A DNA stretch of 64,000 nt, taken from the NCBI RefSeq assembly GCF_036226665.1, contig NZ_CP109007.1, positions 7,440,001 to 7,504,000 of the forward strand, written 5' to 3'. The stretch comes from Streptomyces sp. NBC_00691 (GTDB lineage Bacteria; Actinomycetota; Actinomycetes; Streptomycetales; Streptomycetaceae). Made by a program: the position numbers and the translations under genes. This document shows positions 8,339-15,625 of the stretch, in pieces. Below the pieces are notes generated by a model. The model saw only the letters and a list, made by a program, of their open reading frames with translations. It was not told the origin of the DNA and ran no database searches. Every line of letters begins with the position of its first letter. The stretch's first letter is position 1.

Positions 8339-9646
8339 GTGACCACCTACCGGCAGCCGGGACTCGTCCTCACCGACCACCGCTTCCCCGTGCCCCTCGA
8401 CCACACCCGCCCCGACGGCGAGCGGATCGAGGTCTTCGGCCGTGAGGTCGTCGCGAGCGGCAACGCCGGCCCGGGCCGCGAGCAGCTCCCCTGGCTGGTC
8501 TACCTGGAGGGCGGTCCCGGCTTCGGCGCCCGCCGGTTCATCGGCCCGCAGGCCTGGCTCGGCCGGGCCGTCCGGGAGTTCCGCGTCCTCCTCCTCGACC
8601 AGCGGGGCACCGGCCGCTCTACCCCCGCCAACCGCCAGACCCTGCCACTCCGCGGCACCCCCGCCGAGCAGGCCGACTACCTCGCCCACTTCCGCGCCGA
8701 CTCGATCGTCGCGGACTGCGAGCTCATCCGGCGCCGGCTCACCGGCGGCGCCCCCTGGACCGTCCTCGGCCAGAGCTTCGGCGGCTTCTGCGCCACCCAC
8801 TACCTCTCGACCGCCCCGGAGGGCCTGGAGCGCGTCCTGATCACCGGCGGTCTGCCGTCCCTGCACGCCACCGCCGACGAGGTCTACCGCGCCGCCTACC
8901 CTCGCATCCGGCGCAAGAACGAGGCCCACTACACCCGCTACCCGCAGGACGCCGAACGGGCCCGCGCCGTCGTCGCCCACCTCCTCGACCACGAGGTCAC
9001 CCTGCCCGGCGGCGGGCTGCTCACCCCCGAGGCCTTCCAGTCCCTCGGCATCCTCCTCGGCTCCGGCGACGGCACCCATCAGCTCCATCTGCTCCTGGAG
9101 GGCGCGTTCCTCCCCACCCCCGGCGGGCCCGCGCTCGCCGACGCCTTCCTGGAACAGGTCCAGGCCCACCTGTCCTACGCCGGACACCCGCTGTACGCCG
9201 TGCTCCACGAGGCCATCTACGCCCAGGGGAAGGGCCCCACCGACTGGGCGGCCGAGCGGATCCGCGCCGAGCACCCCGAGTTCGACGCCCGAGAGGCGCT
9301 CACCGAGGGGCGGGCGCCGCTCTTCACCGGCGAGACGGTCCACCCCTGGCACTTCACCACCGACCCCGCCCTCCGCCCGCTCCGCGAGACGGCGGAACTC
9401 CTCGCCGCCCGTACCCACTGGACCCCGCTGTACGACCCCGAGCGCCTCGCCGCCAACCTGGTCCCGGTCGCCGCTGCCGTCTACCACGACGACATGTACG
9501 TGGACACCGGCCACTCCCTCGACACCGCCCGCACGATCCGCGGGCTGCGCACCTGGGTGACGGACGAGTTCGAGCACGACGGGGTACGGGCCGGGGGGCC
9601 GCGCGTCCTGGACCGGCTCCTCGCCCTCGCCCGCGACGAGACCTGA
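8339..9646 (+). CDS. Alpha/beta-hydrolase, proline iminopeptidase-like (peptidase family S33)
   Basis: A 435-residue alpha/beta-hydrolase. The oxyanion-hole region (LEGGPGFG), the LLDQRGTGRS motif and the nucleophile elbow GQSFGGF with Ser146 are all diagnostic of the proline iminopeptidase/tricorn-interacting S33 branch. A large cap insertion separates the core halves, and the catalytic His is expected in DTGHSL near the C-terminus. Such enzymes release N-terminal proline or other residues from peptides in the cytosol; no signal peptide is seen. The GTG at 8339 is preferred over the in-frame GTG at 8291 because AGGAG sits at 8324-8328 and the protein then begins like its relatives (TTYRQPGLVLTDHRF). 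Confidence 0.85.
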   Translation: MTTYRQPGLVLTDHRFPVPLDHTRPDGERIEVFGREVVASGNAGPGREQLPWLVYLEGGPGFGARRFIGPQAWLGRAVREFRVLLLDQRGTGRSTPANRQTLPLRGTPAEQADYLAHFRADSIVADCELIRRRLTGGAPWTVLGQSFGGFCATHYLSTAPEGLERVLITGGLPSLHATADEVYRAAYPRIRRKNEAHYTRYPQDAERARAVVAHLLDHEVTLPGGGLLTPEAFQSLGILLGSGDGTHQLHLLLEGAFLPTPGGPALADAFLEQVQAHLSYAGHPLYAVLHEAIYAQGKGPTDWAAERIRAEHPEFDAREALTEGRAPLFTGETVHPWHFTTDPALRPLRETAELLAARTHWTPLYDPERLAANLVPVAAAVYHDDMYVDTGHSLDTARTIRGLRTWVTDEFEHDGVRAGGPRVLDRLLALARDET

Positions 9647-9785
9647 CGGCCGGGGGAGCGGAGGGCGGCCGCCGGCGCGCAAAAGTCCAAGGGGTGGGCC
9701 GCCCTTGCTCATGGAGTGCGCCCGACGGTGCCGGTAGAACTCGGTCCGGGCCCCGTGCGGGGCCTTCCGAGGAGAGGACCCGGAC

Positions 9786-10718
9786 ATGAGCACCCACGTC
9801 AGCGCGGAGATCGCCGGCCAGCCCGACTGCTGGCGCCGCGCCGCCGAGATCGCCCGCCGCGACGCCGATCTGCTGCCGGCCCGCGGCGAGCGGGTGGCGG
9901 TGGTCGGCTGCGGCACCTCGTACTTCATCGCCCGCGCCTACGCGGCGCTGCGCGAGTCGCTCGGCGCGGGCGAGACCGACGCGTTCCCCGCCTCCGACTC
10001 CACCCCGCTCGGGCGCGGTTACGACCGTGTCGTGGCCCTCACCCGCTCCGGCACCACCACGGAGGTCGTCCAGCTCCTCGCCGGCGCGGCGGGGCGCATC
10101 CCGACCCTCGTCCTCACCGGCGTGCCCGACAGCCCCGCCGGACAGCTCGCCGACCGCGTTCTCGACCTCGGGTTCGCCGACGAACGCTCTGTCGTCCAGA
10201 CCCGGTTCGCGACCACCGCGCTCCAACTCCTGCGCGCCGGACTCGGGGTGGACCTCGGCGCCGCCATCGCCGACGCCGAACTCGTCCTCTACGAGCGGCT
10301 GCCCGCCGCCTGGGAACGACGTGGCCAGTTCACCTTCCTCGGCACCGGATGGACCGTCGGACTCGCCGACGAGGCCGCCCTCAAACTGCGCGAGGTGGCC
10401 CGCGTCTGGACGGAGTCGTACGCGGCGATGGAGTACCGCCACGGGCCGATCAGCATCAGCGACCGGTCCAGTCTCGTGTGGTGCCTCGGTCCCGCCCCCT
10501 CGGGCCTCAAGGACGAAGTGGAGTCCACCGGTGCCCTGTTCGCGGCCGACGCCATCGACCCGGTCGCCGCGCTCGTCCGCGCCCAGCGGCTCGCGGTCGC
10601 TCTCGCGGTGCGCCGCGGACTCAACCCCGACCGGCCCAGGAACGTCTCGCGTTCGGTGATCCTTTCCGGAGCGTTCCGCCCGACCGCGGCGGAGGCGGCC
10701 CGTATTCTGCGGTCATGA
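9786..10718 (+). CDS. SIS-domain sugar-phosphate isomerase/aminotransferase-like protein
   Basis: A 310-residue protein with two SIS (sugar isomerase) domains, like the isomerase half of GlmS and like AgaS/FrlB-type deglycases, but without a glutaminase domain. The phosphosugar loop GCGTSY is at residues 41-46, with SRSGTTTEV-type loop residues (LTRSGTTTE) near 83 and a second GTGWTVGLADEAALKLRE domain around 185. It probably isomerises or deaminates an amino-sugar phosphate in the cytosol. The next gene, a PIG-L deacetylase, overlaps it by 4 bases, so the pair likely acts in N-acetylated amino-sugar catabolism. The precise substrate is inferred. Confidence 0.85.
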   Translation: MSTHVSAEIAGQPDCWRRAAEIARRDADLLPARGERVAVVGCGTSYFIARAYAALRESLGAGETDAFPASDSTPLGRGYDRVVALTRSGTTTEVVQLLAGAAGRIPTLVLTGVPDSPAGQLADRVLDLGFADERSVVQTRFATTALQLLRAGLGVDLGAAIADAELVLYERLPAAWERRGQFTFLGTGWTVGLADEAALKLREVARVWTESYAAMEYRHGPISISDRSSLVWCLGPAPSGLKDEVESTGALFAADAIDPVAALVRAQRLAVALAVRRGLNPDRPRNVSRSVILSGAFRPTAAEAARILRS

Positions 10719-11467
10719 CCGGAACCGATGTCACGGACCTCGCGGAGATGCCCGGCGACTGGCAGCGCGCCCTCGCCGTCGTCGCCCACCCCGACGACCT
10801 GGAGTACGGCTGCGCGGCCGCCGTCGCCGCCTGGACGGACGCGGGGAAGGACGTGGCCTACGTCCTGGCGACCCGCGGTGAGGCCGGCATCGACACCGTC
10901 GCCCCGGACGTCTGCGGTCCGCTGCGCGAGCGGGAGCAGCGGGACAGCGCCGCGGTCGTCGGCGTGGACACGGTCGAGTTCCTCGACCACCGGGACGGTG
11001 CGATCGAGTACGGCCTCGGGCTGCGCCGCGACATCGCGGCGGCGATCCGCAGGCACCGCCCGGAGCTCGTCATCACCCTCAACCACCGCGACACCTGGGG
11101 CGGGAGCCCCGGCGCCCCCTGGAACACGCCCGACCACGTGGCCGTGGGCCGGGCCACGCTCGACGCGGCGGGGGACGCGGGCAACCGCTGGATCTTCCCC
11201 GAGCTGGCCGACCGTGGCCTCGAGCCCTGGAACGGGGTGCGCTGGGTGGCGGTCGCGGCGTCCAGCACCCCGACCCACGCGGTGGACGCGGCCCCGGGCC
11301 TGGACCGTGCCATCCGCTCGCTGCTCTGCCACCGCGCCTACATCGAGGTCCTGACGGACGAGGACCCGGAGCAGTACGTCCGGTCCTTCCTCACCGCGAC
11401 GACGAGCCAGGCGTCCGCCCGCTTCGGCGGCCGCCCGGCGGTGGCCTTCGAGCTCTTCGGGCGCTGA
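10715..11467 (+). CDS. PIG-L/LmbE family N-deacetylase
   Basis: A 250-residue zinc-dependent deacetylase of the PIG-L superfamily, which includes MshB and the GlcNAc-PI and diacetylchitobiose deacetylases. The metal/catalytic motif AHPDD is at residues 24-28, and NHRDTWGG and NTPDHVAVG supply the later conserved residues. The ATG at 10715 overlaps the stop of the SIS gene (ATGA), so the two are translationally coupled; the frame is open further upstream only as a shadow of that gene. The context suggests it removes an acetyl group from an amino sugar before or after the SIS enzyme acts. It lacks a signal peptide. MshB (mycothiol) remains an alternative but the pairing argues against it. Confidence 0.85.
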   Translation: MTGTDVTDLAEMPGDWQRALAVVAHPDDLEYGCAAAVAAWTDAGKDVAYVLATRGEAGIDTVAPDVCGPLREREQRDSAAVVGVDTVEFLDHRDGAIEYGLGLRRDIAAAIRRHRPELVITLNHRDTWGGSPGAPWNTPDHVAVGRATLDAAGDAGNRWIFPELADRGLEPWNGVRWVAVAASSTPTHAVDAAPGLDRAIRSLLCHRAYIEVLTDEDPEQYVRSFLTATTSQASARFGGRPAVAFELFGR

Positions 11468-11485
11468 CGGAGCCGGGCCGGGGCC

Positions 11486-11986
11486 TCAGGGGCGACGGGT
11501 CAGCACGCGGGTGGTGCTGCCGTCGTCCTCGGTGACGTCCCGGACGTGCGCGAACCCGATCCTGCCGAGCAGCTTCAGCGAGGCGGCGTTGGGCGCGGCC
11601 ACGGTGGCGTGCACCTCGGCCAGGCCGAGCGTGCCGAAGCCGTAGTCCACGAGGGCCTCGGCCACCTCCGTCCCGAGCCCCGCACCCCAGGCCGCCGGGG
11701 CGAGCGCGTAGACGATCTCGTGCCCGCCGACGTCCTCCGACGGCTTGATCTCGGCATGCCCGACCAGCACCCCGTTCCGCCGCACGGCCCAGACGGCGAA
11801 GAGCTCCTGGGCGTAGACCTTCGTGAAGATCCGCCCGAACAGGGCTCGGTCGTCCTCCTCGGACGCCGGTCCGTCGCCCATCCACGCCGACACCCTCGGA
11901 TCCTGGAAGAGGGCCACGAAGGCCTCCTCGTCCGCGGGGTCGTACGGCTCGAACAGAAGGCGCTCGGTGCGCAGCGTGGGGATCAC
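11486..11986 (-). CDS. GNAT family N-acetyltransferase (RimJ/RimL-like)
   Basis: A 166-residue acetyltransferase of the Acetyltransf_3 type. It opens with IPTLRTERLLFEPYD, the usual RimJ/RimL N-terminus, and carries the acetyl-CoA loop in the AAWGAGLGTEVAEALVDYGF segment, followed by VHATVAAPNAASLKLLGRIGF. Acetyl-CoA-dependent acylation of an alpha-amine, small molecule or drug is expected. The GTG at 11986 is selected because family members begin just before TLRTERL; there is no strong ribosome site and the frame runs on upstream through the neighbouring VOC gene. It is convergent with the deacetylase gene. Confidence 0.82.
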   Translation of the reverse strand: MIPTLRTERLLFEPYDPADEEAFVALFQDPRVSAWMGDGPASEEDDRALFGRIFTKVYAQELFAVWAVRRNGVLVGHAEIKPSEDVGGHEIVYALAPAAWGAGLGTEVAEALVDYGFGTLGLAEVHATVAAPNAASLKLLGRIGFAHVRDVTEDDGSTTRVLTRRP

Positions 11987-12057
11987 GAACGACGACGCTA
12001 CCCACCGGGCACCGACCGGGCCACCGACTTTCGCCGGTGGGGAACGGTGCTTCCCGG

Positions 12058-12837
12058 TCAGCTCATCGGAGCCGGCTTGAGGACCGCGAAGGCCGCGTCG
12101 AAGGGGTCGGCGAGCCAGGCGATGCGGCCGACGTCCGGGATGTCGGCCGCGGGCATCAGGACCGAACCGCCGTTGCCCTGGGCCGCCGTGACGATCGCGT
12201 CCACGTCCGCGACGGCGAAGTACACGATCCAGCGCGGGCCCTGGTGCGTGTCCTGGAGTTCGGCCGCGCCGCCGAAGGAGGCGTCCTGCTGGTCGCCGTC
12301 GGCGGTCGACAGGACCCGGTACCTCATGCCGGGCGCGTCCATCTCCGCCGAGCGCCAGCCGAACAGCGTCCGGTAGAAGGCGAGGGTGCCCTCCGGGTCC
12401 GCGGTGTGCAGTTCCACCCAGACGAGGGTGTTCGTCGACGACGTGCGGTCGAGGCCCTTGGTCGTGCCGGGCTGCCAGACCGCGAACTGGGCGCCGCCCG
12501 GGTCGGTGAGGGCGGCCATCCGCCCGGCCTCCATGACGTCGAACGGCGCGAGGCGCACGGTGCCGCCCGCGGACGCCGTGTCCTCCGCCGTGGCGTCGGC
12601 GTCCGGGGTCCGGAAGTACACGGTCCAGGCGCTGGACGCCCCCTCCTCGGTGAGCGGGCCGAGCGCGGCGACCGTGTGGCCGTCCTGCTGGAAGAAGCCG
12701 TATCCGCCGGCCTCGGGCCCCCCGGAGCTGAACTCCCAGCCGAGGACGGCGGTGTAGAAGGCGGCCGCCGCCTTGGTGTCCGGGCTGCCGAGGTCGATCC
12801 AGCAGGGAGAGCCCTTGGTGAACTGCGTACCGAGCAT
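12058..12837 (-). CDS. Two-domain VOC family protein
   Basis: A 259-residue protein made of two tandem glyoxalase-fold modules (about 8-125 and 135-255). Each starts with a segment like WIDLGSPDTKAAAAFYTAVLGWEF and ends with a D-P-x-G/D-P-F-aa AFAV strand. It belongs to the actinobacterial 27 kDa antigen Cfp30B/hydroxylase-like group, whose biochemical role is mostly undefined. The ATG at 12837 is chosen because GGAAGGAC lies at 12849-12856 on the coding strand and the upstream in-frame residues are encoded by a heptamer repeat. Similar two-domain VOC genes occur at 25302 and 41824 in this window. Confidence 0.85.
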   Translation of the reverse strand: MLGTQFTKGSPCWIDLGSPDTKAAAAFYTAVLGWEFSSGGPEAGGYGFFQQDGHTVAALGPLTEEGASSAWTVYFRTPDADATAEDTASAGGTVRLAPFDVMEAGRMAALTDPGGAQFAVWQPGTTKGLDRTSSTNTLVWVELHTADPEGTLAFYRTLFGWRSAEMDAPGMRYRVLSTADGDQQDASFGGAAELQDTHQGPRWIVYFAVADVDAIVTAAQGNGGSVLMPAADIPDVGRIAWLADPFDAAFAVLKPAPMS

Positions 12838-12855
12838 GGGAGGTGTCCCGTCCTT

Positions 12856-12894
12856 CCGTGAGCCGTGAGCCGTGAGCCGTGAGCCGTGAGCCGT
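12856..12894. repeat. Heptanucleotide tandem repeat (CCGTGAG, 5 full copies plus 4 bases)
   Basis: Five perfect adjacent copies of CCGTGAG followed by CCGT, immediately upstream of the ribosome site of the VOC gene on the minus strand. The unit length is not a multiple of three and the tract lies in the leader, so copy-number change would alter promoter or leader spacing rather than a reading frame. Confidence 0.9.
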
Positions 12895-12971
12895 CGTCCG
12901 TGTGCCGTTTCCGGCCACCGTGACCGATCCTCGTTCCTCGGCCCGCGCGGCGCAGCCTCAACCGCCGGGGT

Positions 12972-13931
12972 TCATCCGACCGGCCGACCGGCCGCCCTCT
13001 CCTCCAGGTCGCCGAAGACCAGCTCGTTGTTGAGCGCGGCCGCGGCACGGTAGCCCCGGCTCACCGCGTTGACCACCTGTTCCTGCGGCCCGGTCACGTT
13101 CCCGGCCGCCCACACGCCCGGCACGCTCGTCCGCCCCACCTCGTCCACCACCACGAACTCCCCGAACGGGGTCTCGCGCAGCTCCGCACCCAGCTGCCGC
13201 AGCACCCCGTCGCGGGCCGCCAGTCGGGTGGCCGCCGCGAAGACCACGGAACGGGCCACGGTCCGCCCGTCGGCGAGCCGCACCCCGGTCAGCCGGTCGT
13301 CCTCCACGGCGAACCCCACGACCTCACCCCGCTCGACCCGCACGCCCGCCGCGTCGAGGAGCGCCGCCTCGTGCTCCGACGGCTCGGCCGAGGTGTGCAG
13401 GAACAGGGTCACGTCCTTCGACCAGTGCGCCACCATCAGTGCCTGGTGCGCCGGCATCGTCGGATGCGCGATGACGCCGAAGGCCTCGTCGCGGACCTCC
13501 CAGCCGTGGCAGTACGGGCAGTGCAGTACGTCCCGTCCCCACCGCCCGGCCAGCCCGTCGATCGCGGGGAGCTCGTCGACGAGCCCGGTGGTGACGACGA
13601 GCCGCCGCGCGCCGACCGTCTCCCCGTCCGCCAGGGTGAGGACGAAGCCGCCGTCCCCGTCCGGTGCCGCGCCCGTCACCTCGCCGGTGCGCAGCTCGAC
13701 CCCGTATCCGGCGATCTCCGCACGCCCGGCCGCCAGGTAGTCGGCCGGGTTCATGCCGTCCCGGGACAGGACGCCCTGCATGTGCGCGGTGGGCGCGTTG
13801 CGCGGCTCGCCCGCGTCGACGACCAGGGTCCGGCGCCGCGACCGCCCCAGGAGCAGGGCGGCGCTGAGCCCGGCCGCGCCACCGCCGACGACGACCGCCT
13901 CGTACGTGTTGTTCTCCAGGTGTGCGTTCAT
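12972..13931 (-). CDS. Thioredoxin reductase-like FAD/NAD(P)-dependent oxidoreductase
   Basis: A 319-residue flavoprotein. The FAD-binding GGGAAG loop is near residue 16-21, an active-site-like CPYC motif is at 138-141 (HCPYCHGWE), and the FAD-contacting VWAAGNVT segment is near the C-terminus. These are features of the low-molecular-weight thioredoxin reductase family, including thioredoxin-reductase-like enzymes that form disulfides in natural products (HlmI/GliT type). The NADPH-domain glycine loop is weak (AHPTMPAHQALM), so NADPH reduction may be poor. It is transcribed divergently from an XRE-cupin regulator 66 bases away, which probably controls it. Confidence 0.85.
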   Translation of the reverse strand: MNAHLENNTYEAVVVGGGAAGLSAALLLGRSRRRTLVVDAGEPRNAPTAHMQGVLSRDGMNPADYLAAGRAEIAGYGVELRTGEVTGAAPDGDGGFVLTLADGETVGARRLVVTTGLVDELPAIDGLAGRWGRDVLHCPYCHGWEVRDEAFGVIAHPTMPAHQALMVAHWSKDVTLFLHTSAEPSEHEAALLDAAGVRVERGEVVGFAVEDDRLTGVRLADGRTVARSVVFAAATRLAARDGVLRQLGAELRETPFGEFVVVDEVGRTSVPGVWAAGNVTGPQEQVVNAVSRGYRAAAALNNELVFGDLEERAAGRPVG

Positions 13932-13962
13932 GGGCCGAGCGTCACCCGGGTCCGCGAGAAGA

Positions 13963-13976
13963 GCAAGTGAGCTTGC
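13963..13976. promoter_or_regulatory. Inverted repeat in divergent promoter region (candidate XRE operator)
   Basis: GCAAG-TGAG-CTTGC lies midway in the 66-base gap between the divergent flavoprotein and XRE-cupin genes, placed to cover both promoters. An autoregulatory operator for the XRE protein is the simplest reading. Confidence 0.5.
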
Positions 13977-13997
13977 CGTTTCTGCAAAACTGGACGT

Positions 13998-14588
13998 ATG
14001 ACCGAAGACGATCGCATCGACGCCGTGCTCAACGAGGTCGGCCCCCGCCTCCGCCGGGTCCGCCGGGACCGCGGGGTGACCCTGGCCGAGCTCTCCGCGG
14101 ACACCGGAATCTCCGTGAGCACCCTCTCCCGGCTGGAGTCCGGGCAGCGCAGGCCCAGCCTCGAACTGCTCCTCCCGCTCGCCCGCGCCCATCAGGTCGC
14201 GCTCGACGAACTGGTCGGCGCCCCGGCGACCGGCGACCCCCGGATCCGGGCCAGGCCCATCGTCCGGCACGGCCGCACGATGTACCCGCTGACCCGGCAG
14301 CCCGGCGGCCTCCAGGCGTACAAGGTCATCCAGGAGAAGCCGCAGGAGGAGGAGCCGGAGCCGCGCGTCCACGAGGGCTACGAATGGCTGTACGTGCTCT
14401 CCGGGAGGCTCCGGCTCGTCCTGGGGGAGCACGACGTCGTCCTCGGCCCCGGTGAGGCGGCCGAGTTCGACACCCGCGTCCCGCACTGGTTCGGCCCGAC
14501 GCCCGACGGTCCGGTGGAGTTCCTGAGCCTGTACGGGCCGCAGGGGGAGCGGATGCACGTCAGGGCCCGTCCGAAGAAGTCCGACTGA
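13998..14588 (+). CDS. XRE family transcriptional regulator with C-terminal cupin domain
   Basis: A 196-residue regulator with a helix-turn-helix of the lambda-repressor/XRE class at about residues 12-70 (VRRDRGVTLAELSADTGIS, then STLSRLESGQRRPSLELL), and a small-molecule-binding cupin barrel at about 110-185 (EGYEWLYVLSGRLRLVLGE and FDTRVPHWF). Proteins of this HipB/PuuR-like layout sense a small ligand through the cupin. The gene is divergent from a thioredoxin-reductase-like enzyme, with an inverted repeat between them, so it most likely controls that enzyme and itself. The ligand is unknown. Confidence 0.88.
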   Translation: MTEDDRIDAVLNEVGPRLRRVRRDRGVTLAELSADTGISVSTLSRLESGQRRPSLELLLPLARAHQVALDELVGAPATGDPRIRARPIVRHGRTMYPLTRQPGGLQAYKVIQEKPQEEEPEPRVHEGYEWLYVLSGRLRLVLGEHDVVLGPGEAAEFDTRVPHWFGPTPDGPVEFLSLYGPQGERMHVRARPKKSD

Positions 14589-14605
14589 GTGGTTCCTTTC
14601 AGATC

Positions 14606-14639
14606 AAGCGACCGCTTAGTATGCGACCGACCGCTCGGT
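14606..14639. promoter_or_regulatory. Two adjacent palindromes, candidate TetR-type operator
   Basis: AAGCG-AC-CGCTT (14606-14617) and ACCGA-CCGC-TCGGT (14626-14639) share the core GACCGCT at a 19-base offset. They lie just before the ribosome site (GGAGGAGG, 14642-14649) of the quinone oxidoreductase gene, the position expected of an operator for the fatty-acid-type operon that follows. No TetR gene is adjacent. Confidence 0.55.
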
Positions 14640-14656
14640 ACGGAGGAGGCTTCCGG

Positions 14657-15625
14657 ATGCAGGCATGGCGTGTGTACGAGAACGGGGAACCGCGCGCGGT
14701 GATGCGCCGCGAGGAGGTGGCACCGCCCACGCCGGGCGACGGCCAGGTCCTCCTCAAGGTCCGCGCCGCGAACGTCAACTTCCCCGACGCGCTGCTCTGC
14801 CGCGGCCACTACCAGATCCGCCCCCCGCTGCCCTTCACCCCCGGCGTCGAGGTCTGCGCCGAGACCGAGGACGGCCGCAGGGTGATCACCACCGCGGCCC
14901 TCCCGCACGGCGGCTTCGCCGACCACGTCCTCGCCGACGCCGCCGGACTGCTCCCCGCCCCCGAGTCGCTCGACGACGCCGAGGCCGCCGCGCTCCACAT
15001 CGGCTACCAGACCGGCTGGTTCGGCCTGCACCGCCGCGCCGCCCTGCGGGAGGGCGAGACCCTCCTCGTCCACGCGGCGGCCGGCGGCGTCGGCAGCGCC
15101 GCCGTCCAGCTCGGCAAGGCCGCCGGTGCCACCGTCATCGGGGTCGTCGGCGGAACCGAGAAGGCAGCCGTCGCCCGCGCGCTCGGCTGTGACGTGGTGA
15201 TCGACCGGCGCTCCGAGGACGTCGTCGCCGCCGTCAAGGCCGCGACCGGCGGCCGCGGCGCCGACGTCGTCTACGACCCCGTCGGCGGCGAGGCCTACCA
15301 GCAGTCCGCGAAGTGCGTCGCCTTCGAGGGGCGGATCGTGATCGTCGGCTTCGCGAGCGGCACGGTCCCGGCGCCCGCCCTCAACCACGCCCTGGTGAAG
15401 AACTACTCGGTCCTCGGCCTCCACTGGGGGCTCTACGCCGCGAAGGACCCGGCCTCGATCGGCCGCTGTCACGAGACCCTCACGGCCTACGCGGCCAAGG
15501 GCCTCATCAAGCCGCTCATCGGCGAACGCGTGCCCTTCGCGGGCGCGGCGGACGCTGTCCAGCGGGTCGCCGACGGCACCACCACCGGCCGCCTGGTCGT
15601 CCTCCCGGAAGGGGCCCGCGCATGA
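14657..15625 (+). CDS. NADPH:quinone oxidoreductase-like medium-chain dehydrogenase
   Basis: A 322-residue MDR-superfamily oxidoreductase. It has a GroES-like N-terminal half (residues 20-120) and a Rossmann half with AAAGGVGSAAVQLGK near 139-153, and lacks the cysteine cluster of the structural zinc site, as in QOR enzymes. It likely reduces enones, quinones or 2-enoyl-CoA compounds with NADPH. The ATG at 14657 follows a near-perfect ribosome site (GGAGGAGG). Its stop overlaps the ATG of an acyl-CoA dehydrogenase gene by 4 bases, and a second dehydrogenase follows in the same way. The three are one translationally coupled operon, probably for degradation of a fatty or branched acyl compound. 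Confidence 0.88.
   Translation: MQAWRVYENGEPRAVMRREEVAPPTPGDGQVLLKVRAANVNFPDALLCRGHYQIRPPLPFTPGVEVCAETEDGRRVITTAALPHGGFADHVLADAAGLLPAPESLDDAEAAALHIGYQTGWFGLHRRAALREGETLLVHAAAGGVGSAAVQLGKAAGATVIGVVGGTEKAAVARALGCDVVIDRRSEDVVAAVKAATGGRGADVVYDPVGGEAYQQSAKCVAFEGRIVIVGFASGTVPAPALNHALVKNYSVLGLHWGLYAAKDPASIGRCHETLTAYAAKGLIKPLIGERVPFAGAADAVQRVADGTTTGRLVVLPEGARA

Noticed and set aside
9656..9785. Possible small gene or riboswitch before the SIS gene
   Set aside because: No conserved start, no stable long stem and no riboswitch-like consensus could be made out.
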